DNA of 64,000 nucleotides from an uncultured Erythrobacter sp. (lineage in GTDB: Bacteria; Pseudomonadota; Alphaproteobacteria; Sphingomonadales; Sphingomonadaceae), in NCBI RefSeq assembly GCF_947499705.1, contig NZ_CANMPJ010000001.1:841501-905500 (forward strand), read 5' to 3'. Below the pieces are notes generated by a model, which saw only the letters and a program-made list of their open reading frames with translations, made no database searches and was not told the DNA's origin. This document shows, in pieces, positions 8,676 to 17,237 of this stretch. Each line of letters starts with the position of its first letter. Positions within the stretch are counted from its first letter, which is position 1. The position numbers and the translations under genes were made by a program.

Positions 8676-11423
8676 ATGAATCGATGCAGCGCGGCAGACG
8701 GTCAGTCTGTCACTCCCCATATCGCAACTTCGGCAACTGGCACGAACGCTCGGCGGTTAGCCGCCGCGTTGACCTGCGGGTCGATGCTTGCTGGCGTTCC
8801 TTTTGCAGCTTTCGCGCAAGACGAAGCCCAGCCAGAGGCGACGACCACCCAGCCAGCTCCTGCACCGGCGCCGGCTCCCGCGCCAGCTCCAGTCGACAAC
8901 ACCATCCGGACGATCAGTGTCGCCGGGGCCGAACGGCTCGAACCGACCACCATCCTGAGCTACATCCGTCTGCGGGTGGGCCAGGAATACACCTCGGTCG
9001 CTGCCGACCAGGCGCTCAAGGATCTTGGCGCGACAGAGCTGTTCTCGAACTTCTCGATCCGTAACGATGCCGGCAATGTCGTCATTACGGTGACTGAAAA
9101 CCCGGTGATCAACCGCATCGTTCTCGAAGGCAACAAGCGGCTCGACAACGAAAAGATCGTCCCGGAAATCAAGCTCGCGCCGCGTCAGATATTCACGCGG
9201 TCGAAGGTCCGCGCGGACGTTGCCCGTATTATCGAGCTTTACAAGCGCCAGGGCCGGTTCGCCGCGTCGGTTGAACCGAAGATGGTGCAACTACCGCAGA
9301 ACCGCGTCGACGTCGTGTTCGAGATCAGCGAAGGGCCGAAATCCAAAGTCCGGCAGATCAACATCATCGGCAACGAGAAATTCTCCGATGGCGAACTGCG
9401 CGGTGAAATGGTGACGAAGCAGGCCCGCTTCACCCGCTTCTTCAGCTCCAACACCAGTTATGACCCCGATCGTCTGGCATTCGACCAGCAGAAGCTGCGC
9501 CAGTTTTACCTGACCGAAGGCTATGCCGATTTCCGCGTCGTATCAGCGGTGGCTGAGCTTACGCCGGATCAGAAAGACTTCATCATCACCTATGTGGTGG
9601 AGGAAGGCGAGCGCTACAAATTCGGTGATGTCGAGGTCGACAGCCAATTGCGTGATTTTGACAGCGACTCTTTGGGTGCGAACCTGCCGATGGGGACCGG
9701 TGACTGGTACGACGCCAAATCGGTCGAAGACACTGTCGAGCAGCTTTCCGAGCTTGCCGGGCGCTTTGGTTACGCATTCGCCGACGTTCAACCGCGTTTC
9801 AGCCGCAACAAAGACGACCTCACGATGGACATCACGTTCATCCTGCGACAGGCGCCGCGCGTCTATGTCGAACGGGTTGATGTAAACGGCAACACGCTGA
9901 CGCAGGATAAGGTGATCCGCCGGGAATTCCGCCTTTCCGAAGGTGATGCATTCAACTCACTTGGCGTCCAGCGGACCACTGCGCGCATCAACTCGCTGGG
10001 CTATTTCCAGGAGAATTTCGAGGTCAATCAGGTCGAAGGCAGCGCGCCAGACCGGATCGTGCTCGAAGCGAATGTCGAAGAGCAGCCGACGGGCGAGTTG
10101 CAATTCTCCGCCGGCTTTTCATCAATCGAGCAGTTCATCCTTGCGGGCAGCATCCGGCAGCGAAACTTCCGTGGACGCGGCCAGACCATCGGTCTGAGCC
10201 TAAACTATTCGCAGTTCTCGCGGCAGGCGCAGATCAGCTTCACTGAACCGTATGTGTTCGACCGCAATATCTCGGCCGGGATCGACATTTATCGCCGGGA
10301 TTTCAACAGCTTCAACTTCACCAACAATGATCGCAACACGACGTTTGAGCAGGCCACGACCGGCTTTGGTATTCGCGTCGGAGTTCCGCTGACCGAATTC
10401 ATGTCGCTGGTTGGCAGCTACACACTCAACTACGATGATGTGAGCCTCGACGAGAACCTGTTCTTCTCCGACTTGAACGGTGATGGCATCACGGAATGCG
10501 ATCCGCTGCTTGCAGGCCGCTTCCTGTGCGATTCGCTAGGAGAGCGTTTGAGCTCGATTGTCGGTCTCAGCCTCAACTACAATTCACTCAACTCGCGCCT
10601 GCGTCCAACGCGTGGTCGGACTGTTTCGCTCAGCACCGAATTTGCCGGGCTCGGCGGCGATGTGCGCTACCTCCGTTTCCGTGGACGCGCGCAGCAGTTC
10701 TGGAATGTCGCGAATAGCGGTTTCATCTTCTCGCTGCTCGCAGAGGGCGGCACCATTCTCCCGCTTCAGGATCGCGGTGGTCCGGATGTTGAGGACATTC
10801 TCCTCACCGACCGGTTCTTCCTAGGTGAGCCACAATTCCGGGGCTTTGACATTCGCGGTGTCGGTCCGCGTATCCTGACTCAGCCTTATGTGCCGGATGA
10901 AAACGGGGTTCCCGTTCCGATCACCGATCGTCAGTCTGTGCGCGACGATGCGTTGGGTGGCCGCAATTACTATCTCGCACGCGCCGAGATTGAAATTCCG
11001 CTCGGCACCGGCGCGCGCGAGCTTGGCCTGCGCCCATCTATCTGGGTCGATGTCGGCGCCCTTTGGGGTATCGATCAACCCATTCTGCAGGATAACCCGA
11101 CGGGAATTCAGCAGACTGATGGGAACGGCAATCCGATCTTCATCGAGATTGTCGACAATGGCGATGGTACAACCAGCCAAATCGCGACGATCAATCCGAT
11201 TGCTGCTGATGGTGTGACGGCCAACGTGCCAAACATTCGCGCCAACAGCGCCATTCGCGAAGTCTTTCTCGGCAACTCGCCGTCCCCGCGTGTCACTGCT
11301 GGCATCGGGGTAAACTGGAACTCGCCATTCGGGCCGTTCCGCATCGATTTCGCCCAGACGATCCGCAAGGTCGCGGGTGATGACGATAAACGCTTCACGT
11401 TCAATGTAGGAACTCAGTTCTAA
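8676..11423 (+). CDS. bamA: Outer membrane protein assembly factor BamA
   Basis: The central subunit of the BAM complex, which inserts beta-barrel proteins into the outer membrane. A long signal peptide ends near AAFAQDEA, and an alternating Pro-Ala linker (about residues 59-73) follows. Five POTRA domains come next, then the 16-strand barrel with the family motif RFFLGEPQFRGFDIRGVGPR and the C-terminal aromatic beta-signal ending in FNVGTQF. At about 915 residues it is longer than E. coli BamA (810) because of the linker and several long barrel loops. The ATG at 8676 is preferred over upstream frames because a signal peptide follows it directly. Confidence 0.97.
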   Translation: MNRCSAADGQSVTPHIATSATGTNARRLAAALTCGSMLAGVPFAAFAQDEAQPEATTTQPAPAPAPAPAPAPVDNTIRTISVAGAERLEPTTILSYIRLRVGQEYTSVAADQALKDLGATELFSNFSIRNDAGNVVITVTENPVINRIVLEGNKRLDNEKIVPEIKLAPRQIFTRSKVRADVARIIELYKRQGRFAASVEPKMVQLPQNRVDVVFEISEGPKSKVRQINIIGNEKFSDGELRGEMVTKQARFTRFFSSNTSYDPDRLAFDQQKLRQFYLTEGYADFRVVSAVAELTPDQKDFIITYVVEEGERYKFGDVEVDSQLRDFDSDSLGANLPMGTGDWYDAKSVEDTVEQLSELAGRFGYAFADVQPRFSRNKDDLTMDITFILRQAPRVYVERVDVNGNTLTQDKVIRREFRLSEGDAFNSLGVQRTTARINSLGYFQENFEVNQVEGSAPDRIVLEANVEEQPTGELQFSAGFSSIEQFILAGSIRQRNFRGRGQTIGLSLNYSQFSRQAQISFTEPYVFDRNISAGIDIYRRDFNSFNFTNNDRNTTFEQATTGFGIRVGVPLTEFMSLVGSYTLNYDDVSLDENLFFSDLNGDGITECDPLLAGRFLCDSLGERLSSIVGLSLNYNSLNSRLRPTRGRTVSLSTEFAGLGGDVRYLRFRGRAQQFWNVANSGFIFSLLAEGGTILPLQDRGGPDVEDILLTDRFFLGEPQFRGFDIRGVGPRILTQPYVPDENGVPVPITDRQSVRDDALGGRNYYLARAEIEIPLGTGARELGLRPSIWVDVGALWGIDQPILQDNPTGIQQTDGNGNPIFIEIVDNGDGTTSQIATINPIAADGVTANVPNIRANSAIREVFLGNSPSPRVTAGIGVNWNSPFGPFRIDFAQTIRKVAGDDDKRFTFNVGTQF

Positions 11424-12118
11424 TGAAACTTTTTGCCAAATCGCTCGCCATCGCGAGCCTTTCGCTTTGCGCGGCTGCCGCCGTGCCTGCCGCTGCTCAA
11501 GTTGAAGGTCGGTTCGCGACACTCGATATTGGTCGTGCTGTGATCGGCACAAGCGCACTCCAGACCGCTTACCAGCAGGTCCAGACGACCTATTCGGCGC
11601 AGATCGAAACCCGCCGGACCAAGAGCCAGGAGCGTCAGACGCTGCTTCAGGGCTTTGACACCAATGGCGACAACGAAGTGAATGACGCCGAGCTGCAGGC
11701 TGCGCAAGCAAGCCCGCAATTCGCGCAGCTTCAGACGCTTGAGGCTGAAATTCAGCAGCTCAGCAATCAGATCGACGCTGGCCGGATCTTCGCGATCGAG
11801 GAAATCCTCAAGCAATATCCCGCAGCATTGCAGGAAGTCGTGACGCAGCAGCAGGTCCAGATGGTTATGGCACCGAACACGGTTCTGTACGCCCCGCCTG
11901 CGGCAGACATCACTCAGCAGATCACCACATCGCTGAATGCTAAAGTCCCGCAGGTTGGCATTGTGCCGCCAGCCAATTGGCAGCCTTCACGTCAGGGCGT
12001 GCAACTGTTCCAGGAAATCCAGCAGACGCTCGTCACAGCGCAGGTTCTACAGCAACGTCAGCAGGCCGCTCAGCAGCAACAACAGCAGGGCAACGCACAG
12101 TCACCGCAGGGCCGGTAA
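11423..12118 (+). CDS. ompH: OmpH/Skp-like periplasmic chaperone with an EF-hand-like loop
   Basis: This 231-residue protein has a signal peptide cleaved after AAAQ (about residue 26). It then has the OmpH pattern: a short strand, long coiled-coil arms rich in Gln/Ala, a C-terminal strand region and a very Gln-rich tail. It starts at the TAATG overlap with the bamA stop, so the two are translationally coupled. The pairing of bamA with skp-type genes is conserved and fits delivery of unfolded barrels to BamA. Residues 79-90 (DTNGDNEVNDAE) match an EF-hand calcium loop and interrupt the coiled coil, which classical Skp lacks. Confidence 0.9.
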   Translation: MKLFAKSLAIASLSLCAAAAVPAAAQVEGRFATLDIGRAVIGTSALQTAYQQVQTTYSAQIETRRTKSQERQTLLQGFDTNGDNEVNDAELQAAQASPQFAQLQTLEAEIQQLSNQIDAGRIFAIEEILKQYPAALQEVVTQQQVQMVMAPNTVLYAPPAADITQQITTSLNAKVPQVGIVPPANWQPSRQGVQLFQEIQQTLVTAQVLQQRQQAAQQQQQQGNAQSPQGR

Positions 12119-12151
12119 GGTCTGGGGTTGGACAAACGGGGGCAGGGTAAC

Positions 12152-12631
12152 ATGAGCGATCAGGCGTCATCATCGGAGCCAATTGTGGACTATGACATCC
12201 ACAAGATCCTGAAAGCCCTGCCGCACCGCTATCCGCTGCTACTCGTTGATCGGGTGAAAGAAATTCACCTGAATGAGCGCATCCATGCGGTGAAGGCCGT
12301 GAGCATGAACGAGGAGTTCTTTCAGGGGCATTTCCCCGGCGCTCCTATCATGCCGGGTGTGCTTCAGATCGAAGCGCTCGCGCAGGCAGCGGCCATTCTT
12401 GGGATTGAGACGCTTGGGTTGGCGGGAACCGGCAAACTCGTGATCTTCATGGGTATCGACGGAGCCAAGTTTCGCGCGCCGGTGACGCCAGGTTGTCTGC
12501 TCGACCTCGAAGTGGAGTTCCTCCAGCAGCGCCGCACGATCTACAAGTTCAAAGGCCGTGCGAGCGTCGAAGGCAAGACCACGTGCGAGACAGAGTTTAC
12601 CGCAATGATTGCGGACCCGCCGGAGAGTTGA
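12152..12631 (+). CDS. fabZ: 3-hydroxyacyl-[ACP] dehydratase FabZ
   Basis: This hotdog-fold dehydratase of fatty acid synthesis has 159 residues. [13 protein letters not shown] near residue 26, the catalytic His in [22 protein letters not shown] and the downstream Glu are all visible. The ATG at 12152 is used (the frame could be opened from TTG at 12128 but adds an unlikely tail). It closes the envelope operon, as fabZ does in many Gram-negatives between skp/lpxD and lpxA. Confidence 0.97.
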   Translation: MSDQASSSEPIVDYDIHKILKALPHRYPLLLVDRVKEIHLNERIHAVKAVSMNEEFFQGHFPGAPIMPGVLQIEALAQAAAILGIETLGLAGTGKLVIFMGIDGAKFRAPVTPGCLLDLEVEFLQQRRTIYKFKGRASVEGKTTCETEFTAMIADPPES

Positions 12632-12962
12632 TTTCCGCTCGCCATCCGGCGTGCGATCTCCTCGCTCACGCGACCTAAAGGTCGCATCGCTGCGGGCGCC
12701 CAGTCGGGCTTGCGAACCCTTTCGGGCTCGAACTCGTGCGGAATTGGTGAATTGTTGGCGGAGCACGGCTGCATAGCAGCCGCAAGGGCGACCGCCCGTC
12801 CGCAGCGCCGAAGGCGCGAGGATATCGCGCGCCGGAGGGCGTGCGGACCACAAAGACTCACTCGTTGGGGTTGCCATTTGTGGCAATCCCAACTAAGCGC
12901 GCCGCTTCCCAATTCAACAGCGCATCCGGTCGGAACCGGTGGAAGCTACGAAGGACAGTACG
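12632..12962. repeat. Structured non-coding region with nested palindromes
   Basis: No credible gene is seen. The stretch is dense in hairpins. GCGACC and GGTCGC pair around TAAA at 12670-12685. GTCCGCA (12798) and TGCGGAC (12848) enclose two inner GC hairpins. A 13-base stem at 12864-12876 and 12881-12893 has one G-U pair and a TTTG loop. None has a U tract, so these are not simple terminators. The style is that of dispersed extragenic palindromic elements, but it could also be a structured RNA. The last bases carry the rpmE Shine-Dalgarno. Confidence 0.5.
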
Positions 12963-13187
12963 ATGAAAGCCGAAGGGCATCCCGAATATCACATGATCAC
13001 GGTCAAGATGACCGATGGCACCGAATTTCAAACACGCTCTACCTGGGGCAACGAAGGCGAGACCCTCGCTCTCGACATCGACCCGACCAGCCACCCGGCA
13101 TGGACCGGTGGTAAGCAGCAGCTTCAAGAAGGTGGCCGTGTTGCCGCGTTCAACAAGCGCTTCGGCGGGCTGTCCCTGAAGAAGTAA
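12963..13187 (+). CDS. rpmE: 50S ribosomal protein L31
   Basis: This 74-residue protein has the alphaproteobacterial L31 pattern: [40 protein letters not shown]. The zinc-binding Cys residues of the C+ form are absent, as is usual in this class. The ATG at 12963 follows GAAGGA; the frame can be extended upstream but without a better start. A strong terminator follows the stop. Confidence 0.97.
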   Translation: MKAEGHPEYHMITVKMTDGTEFQTRSTWGNEGETLALDIDPTSHPAWTGGKQQLQEGGRVAAFNKRFGGLSLKK

Positions 13188-13207
13188 GCGCGCTTTCAGA
13201 GCAATCC

Positions 13208-13239
13208 AAAAAGGGCGGTCCTGCGGGGCCGCCCTTTTT
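13208..13239 (+). terminator. Rho-independent terminator after rpmE
   Basis: Perfect 11-base arms AAAAAGGGCGG and CCGCCCTTTTT enclose a ten-base loop and end in a T run. The symmetrical A and T tracts mean it could work in both directions, but only rpmE points into it. Confidence 0.9.
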
Positions 13240-13276
13240 CGTTGCGCGACAAAGGTCGCCAGCTATCCTCCTTGTC

Positions 13277-13603
13277 ATGAACGCATGGATTTTCCTCGGC
13301 ATCGCCATCGTGCTCGAAGTGACGGGCACCTTCTTTCTCAAGCTCTCGAATGGGTTCGAGAAGTGGCAATGGGGCATGTTGTCGATGGCATGCTACGGCG
13401 CGTGTTTCTGGATGCTTGCCCCAGCGATGAAAGTTCTGCCTGTCGGGGTTGTCTACGCGATCTGGTCCGGTGTCGGGATTGTCGCAATCACCATCATCGG
13501 GCTGTTTGCATTCGACGAGCGCCTCAGCGCGTTGCAATTCGCTTTTATCGGGATGATCCTGATCGGTGCCGTGGGCCTCAATCTGACAGTTCAGCACGGT
13601 TGA
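13277..13603 (+). CDS. Small multidrug resistance (SMR) family exporter
   Basis: At 108 residues with four transmembrane helices this is the standard SMR size. Key residues fall at the EmrE positions: Glu14 (substrate/proton coupling), Tyr60 and Trp63. SMR proteins form antiparallel dimers that swap protons for cationic drugs or guanidinium compounds. EmrE-type and Gdx-type cannot be separated with confidence here. It stands alone after the rpmE terminator and converges with the MOSC gene. Confidence 0.9.
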   Translation: MNAWIFLGIAIVLEVTGTFFLKLSNGFEKWQWGMLSMACYGACFWMLAPAMKVLPVGVVYAIWSGVGIVAITIIGLFAFDERLSALQFAFIGMILIGAVGLNLTVQHG

Positions 13604-13610
13604 GCGACCG

Positions 13611-14153
13611 TTACACTCGTTCAAGGGGTATGTGCAGCCCACTAAGGCTTTCCACTGTGATTGGGTCACCGGGTCGAACCATGCCGCTTGAGACGGCGAC
13701 CGTCATGATCCCTGCTTTTCGCACGATGCCCTGATCGGTTTTGTTGACGACATGCTTGAGAAGCCCCGGAGCAAAATCATCGATCTGACCGCAAGGATTG
13801 CGAAGTCCCGTCACACGAAGCACGGCGTCGCCACCGATTTTTAGCAGCGTATCGCGGCCAAGCGACAGCAAGTCGATGCCGCGCGTGGTGATGTTCTCAC
13901 CCAGGTCGCCGGGCTGAATTGAAAAACCGCTTTTTCCCAATTCGTCGAACAATTCGGAATGGATCAAATGGACTTGCCGCAGATTGGGTTGTGCCGGGTT
14001 CGCCCGGACGCGCGATAGGTGCTGCACTTTCTCACCGGCATGCACGTCTCCGGCAACACCGATTCCAGCGACGATCTCAATTGTCTCTGCGAGCGATTTG
14101 GAGAAACGGTGTTCGCCGTCGCGAGCGACTGCCTGCACGGACGGGGAATTCAT
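13611..14153 (-). CDS. MOSC domain protein (YiiM-like)
   Basis: This 180-residue protein has the MOSC core: GVAGDVHAG, RQVHLIHSELFDEL, GDLGENITTRGIDLL and the conserved Cys in VTGLRNPCGQIDDF. MOSC domains occur in molybdenum cofactor sulfurases and in enzymes that use the cofactor to reduce N-hydroxylated compounds. The start at 14153 is set by a four-base ATGA overlap with the stop of the upstream oxygenase, so translation is coupled. The link between the two functions is not known. Confidence 0.85.
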   Translation of the reverse strand: MNSPSVQAVARDGEHRFSKSLAETIEIVAGIGVAGDVHAGEKVQHLSRVRANPAQPNLRQVHLIHSELFDELGKSGFSIQPGDLGENITTRGIDLLSLGRDTLLKIGGDAVLRVTGLRNPCGQIDDFAPGLLKHVVNKTDQGIVRKAGIMTVAVSSGMVRPGDPITVESLSGLHIPLERV

Positions 14154-14794
14154 TCCCATCCCCACGGTTTCTCGCGGTACCATTTGGTGATCACGTATTT
14201 CAGACCCTTACGGACCTTCATGCCGTGATGCAGCGTCGCGGGATTGACGCTGCCATCGGGGCTGCGGTTGTTCCAGCACAGCAGCTTGCCCGGCTCTGGC
14301 TTAAACGTCTTGTTGATCGCCTTGAACCGGGTCGCGCCGCCAGCTTCGACGTCATTGAGATAGATCATAAAGGTCCAGGTGCGCTGGCCTGCAACTGAAC
14401 AGAACTTTTCGTAGTCGGGGCCTCCGGGCGTGAAATAGTCGGTATGCGCCTTGAATTCCTGTCCCATTTCGTATCGCTGACCCTGCACCGGTTCGCCATA
14501 GGTCGGGTCGATCTCATTCAGGTTCGCCAGCAATGTTTCAAGCTGCTCCACTGCGGGCTCGGCGGGGTCGAGATCGCAGGTTTCGCTGGTGCGGAAATAA
14601 TCGTCGCCATTCGGATCAGCGACGGTCGAAGGACGGCGATCCTTGTCGATCAGGCGGATCAGTTCGGATTGAAGTTCTGCGTCGACGAAACGCTTGAACT
14701 GAAACAGTTCGATCTTGGGGCTGGGCACGCGCTGCATCCCGGCACGCGATGCCAGCAAATCGGAAGAAGAATCGCCCGGTGCCACCATGATCAT
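14150..14794 (-). CDS. 2-oxoglutarate/Fe(II)-dependent oxygenase, prolyl 4-hydroxylase type
   Basis: The iron ligands are visible as AHTDYF (His and Asp) and a distal His in LHHGMKV, with the 2-oxoglutarate Lys in GLKYVITKWY. The TFMIYLNDVEAGGATRF segment is typical of bacterial P4H-like proteins. The true start is uncertain: the frame stays open through the antisense of tRNA-His, which cannot be coding. ATG 14794 is used, with ATG 14788, ATG 14737 and TTG 14869 (behind AAGGGA) as alternatives. It is translationally coupled to the MOSC gene downstream. Confidence 0.8.
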   Translation of the reverse strand: MIMVAPGDSSSDLLASRAGMQRVPSPKIELFQFKRFVDAELQSELIRLIDKDRRPSTVADPNGDDYFRTSETCDLDPAEPAVEQLETLLANLNEIDPTYGEPVQGQRYEMGQEFKAHTDYFTPGGPDYEKFCSVAGQRTWTFMIYLNDVEAGGATRFKAINKTFKPEPGKLLCWNNRSPDGSVNPATLHHGMKVRKGLKYVITKWYREKPWGWE

Positions 14795-15015
14795 CACGAT
14801 ACGGGTGGCGCAGCCTGACGCAACCCATCGGGTGAGCGCGAAATAATCTTGCGCGCGAACAGCGAACAAGCAGTTTTCGCTTCCCTTGAAAGGCGCTTTG
14901 TGCAACAGGCTCGCGCCGCTTGAGAGTGCCCTTGACCGGGGCGGGATCAAGCGTAAACCGCCCCCCTTGCGCGGACTTGGCAGTGACCATGTGGTTGTGT
15001 TGGGACGGGGCGTGT

Positions 15016-15093
15016 GGCGATCGTAGCTCAGTTGGTTAGAGCGCCGGTTTGTGGTACCGGAGGTCGGGGGTTCGAGACCCCTCGATCGCCCCA
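15016..15093 (+). tRNA. tRNA-His (GTG)
   Basis: A complete cloverleaf is present. The acceptor arms GCGATCG (15017-15023) and CGATCGC (15083-15089) pair perfectly. The anticodon arm CCGGT-TTGTGGT-ACCGG reads GTG, and the T arm is GGGGG-TTCGAGA-CCCCT. The G at 15016 is the histidine-specific G-1, paired with discriminator C 15090, and CCA is encoded at 15091-15093. Confidence 0.97.
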
Positions 15094-15157
15094 TTTTCCC
15101 CAATCAATCCAAACGGTCGATCCGGCCACGCCGCAATTATTGTGAGGCGTTTGGCGT

Positions 15158-16222
15158 ATGACCGCATTTTGGACCGAGCCTGATTTCGACGACCACGAAA
15201 TGGTGCATTTCGTGCATGACCGTGCGAGCGGGCTGACGGCGATTATCGCGGTGCATTCTTCGCATCTTGGTCCGGGTGCTGGCGGCACGCGGTTTTGGCA
15301 CTACCCCAATCCCAAGGATGGACTGCGCGATGCGCTGCGCCTGTCACGCGGGATGAGCTACAAGAACGCGATGGCCGGTCTGCCGATGGGCGGGGGCAAG
15401 GCAGTCATTATCGCCGATGAGGACAAGGCCAAGACACCCGCCATGCTCGCCGCCTTTGGTGATGCAGTGGAAGGGCTGGGCGGTCGCTATGTGACAGCTG
15501 AAGATGTCGGGATCAGCGAAGCGGATATGGTCGCTGTCGCTGAACGAACTTCCCATGTTTCCGGGCTGCCTGCTTCGGGCGAAGACGCTGCCGGCGGTGA
15601 TCCGGGCCCATTCACGGCGATCGGCATCTACCACGGGATCAAAGCAGCGGTTCGCCACAAGCTCGGCAAAGACAGCCTCGAAGGCGTCCATGTGGCCGTT
15701 CAGGGCACGGGCAGTGTCGGCGGCGGAGTGGCAAAGCTGCTGGCGCAGGACGGCGCCAAACTGACACTGGCTGACATGCACGCCGACAGGGCAGCAGACC
15801 TTGCTCGTGAACTTGGCGGTCAAACTGCCAGCGCAGAGGCGATCATGAGCGTGCCCTGCGACGTGTTCAGCCCCAACGCGCTCGGCGCGATCCTCGACGA
15901 TGAAGGTATTGCACGGCTTGATACCCCGATTGTTGCAGGCGGCGCGAACAATCAGCTTGCCCGCCCTGAGCATGGTCAGGCCCTGTTCGAGCGCGGCATC
16001 CTGTTCGCGCCAGACTATGTGATCAATGCTGGCGGGATCATCTCGGTTGCGACCGAATACCTCGCGCGACGCGACGGAACTCCGGGCGATATCAACGAGG
16101 TGCGCAAGCGGCTCGCGCAGATCCCCGGGCGGCTTGAGGAAATCTGGCAGGAAAGCGATTCTAGTAAGGTTTCGCCAGATGTCGTGGCGGATCGGATGGC
16201 GCAGAAGCTGATTGGGCGTTAG
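15158..16222 (+). CDS. Glu/Leu/Phe/Val dehydrogenase
   Basis: This 354-residue amino acid dehydrogenase is of the leucine/valine branch. The glycine-rich substrate loop with the catalytic Lys is MSYKNAMAGLPMGGGKAVI, followed by RYVTAEDVGIS and the NAD-binding fold VQGTGSVGGGVAKLL. The late segment VINAGGIISVATEY matches the family. It probably deaminates a branched-chain amino acid to the keto acid with NAD. It is monocistronic, after tRNA-His and before ccmC. Confidence 0.92.
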   Translation: MTAFWTEPDFDDHEMVHFVHDRASGLTAIIAVHSSHLGPGAGGTRFWHYPNPKDGLRDALRLSRGMSYKNAMAGLPMGGGKAVIIADEDKAKTPAMLAAFGDAVEGLGGRYVTAEDVGISEADMVAVAERTSHVSGLPASGEDAAGGDPGPFTAIGIYHGIKAAVRHKLGKDSLEGVHVAVQGTGSVGGGVAKLLAQDGAKLTLADMHADRAADLARELGGQTASAEAIMSVPCDVFSPNALGAILDDEGIARLDTPIVAGGANNQLARPEHGQALFERGILFAPDYVINAGGIISVATEYLARRDGTPGDINEVRKRLAQIPGRLEEIWQESDSSKVSPDVVADRMAQKLIGR

Positions 16223-16332
16223 GCCCACTGCCAAATCCATGCTGCATTTGTGTCTGATGCAGCGACGCTTGCATGCTTTGCGCCCTTGCGGGGCGCGGCG
16301 GGGACACTAATAGACCTTAGCAAGGCCCCGAC

Positions 16333-17097
16333 ATGCATATCTACGCCAACCCCACCCGGTTCTTGTCACTCGCGAAGTGGCTCACACCGCTGTGTCTGTG
16401 GACCGGGCTGCTGCTGTCTTTGGGAGCGATTGGCTGGGGACTGACGATGGTCCCGGCCGACCGGCTGATGGGCGACAGTGTACGCATCCTGTTCATCCAT
16501 GTGCCCAGCGCATGGCTCGGCATGGGCGGCTGGGCTGGGCTGGCCATTGCCAGCGCCGCGCTGCTCATTTGGAAGCATCCACTCGCCGGCATTGCCGCGC
16601 GGGCTATGGCGATGCCGGGTCTGGTGTTTACTGCTATTTGCCTCGCCACAGGATCAATATGGGGACGCCCGACCTGGGGTACCTGGTGGGTGTGGGACGG
16701 GCGGCTGACCAGCATGTTGGTGCTGCTGTTCCTCTATGCCGGATACATTGCGCTGGCGCAGGCAACAGCGCGCGAAGGCGGCTCGCCCAAAATTGCCGCG
16801 ATCTTTGGATTGGTCGGCGCGATCAATATTCCGATCATCAACCGCTCTGTCGTGTGGTGGAACTCGCTTCATCAGCCGCCCAGCATTACAGTCGGTAAGA
16901 GCGCGATCGACCCGGTGTTCCTGTGGCCACTACTCGCTGCTGTAATCGGCTTCTCGCTGTTGTTTGGCGCGGTCGTGCTGATGCGGATGCGCGCGCTGAT
17001 CGCGGAGGCACAGGTTGAGGCACGCCTGCGCCGCCGCGCGCTCGACGATGATGCGCCTGTGCAGACAGCCTCGGGCCAAATGGCGGGGACAGCGTAA
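16333..17097 (+). CDS. ccmC: Heme exporter/handling protein CcmC
   Basis: This 254-residue protein has six transmembrane helices and the tryptophan-rich heme motif WGTWWVWDGRLTS, flanked by conserved His residues (FIHVPSAW and SLHQPPS). CcmC loads heme onto CcmE in the periplasm. It is the first gene of the ccmCDEFGHI run. The transporter subunits ccmA and ccmB are not next to it and must be elsewhere. Confidence 0.96.
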   Translation: MHIYANPTRFLSLAKWLTPLCLWTGLLLSLGAIGWGLTMVPADRLMGDSVRILFIHVPSAWLGMGGWAGLAIASAALLIWKHPLAGIAARAMAMPGLVFTAICLATGSIWGRPTWGTWWVWDGRLTSMLVLLFLYAGYIALAQATAREGGSPKIAAIFGLVGAINIPIINRSVVWWNSLHQPPSITVGKSAIDPVFLWPLLAAVIGFSLLFGAVVLMRMRALIAEAQVEARLRRRALDDDAPVQTASGQMAGTA

Positions 17098-17237
17098 TGC
17101 GTGAGGCGCTCGATCATTGGGATTTCGTGCTGGCTGCCTACGCGATCGGCCTCGTCGGGCTGGGCGCGCTTGTCCTGTGGAGCTGGCGCAGCATGCGCAG
17201 CGCCGAGCAGCGCCGTGACGAGGTGAAACGCCGATGA
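17097..17237 (+). CDS. ccmD: Heme exporter protein CcmD
   Basis: This tiny 46-residue membrane protein (MREALDHWDFVLAAYAIG...) has one transmembrane helix and a basic tail ending in KRR. It overlaps the ccmC stop by one base (TAATG) and the ccmE start by four (ATGA). Size, hydrophobic pattern and position between ccmC and ccmE identify it. CcmD helps release holo-CcmE from the CcmABC complex. Confidence 0.93.
   Translation: MREALDHWDFVLAAYAIGLVGLGALVLWSWRSMRSAEQRRDEVKRR

Noticed and set aside
14795..15103. N-terminal extension of the 2OG oxygenase through the antisense of tRNA-His
   Set aside because: The extension reads across a complete tRNA gene, so it cannot be natural coding sequence.
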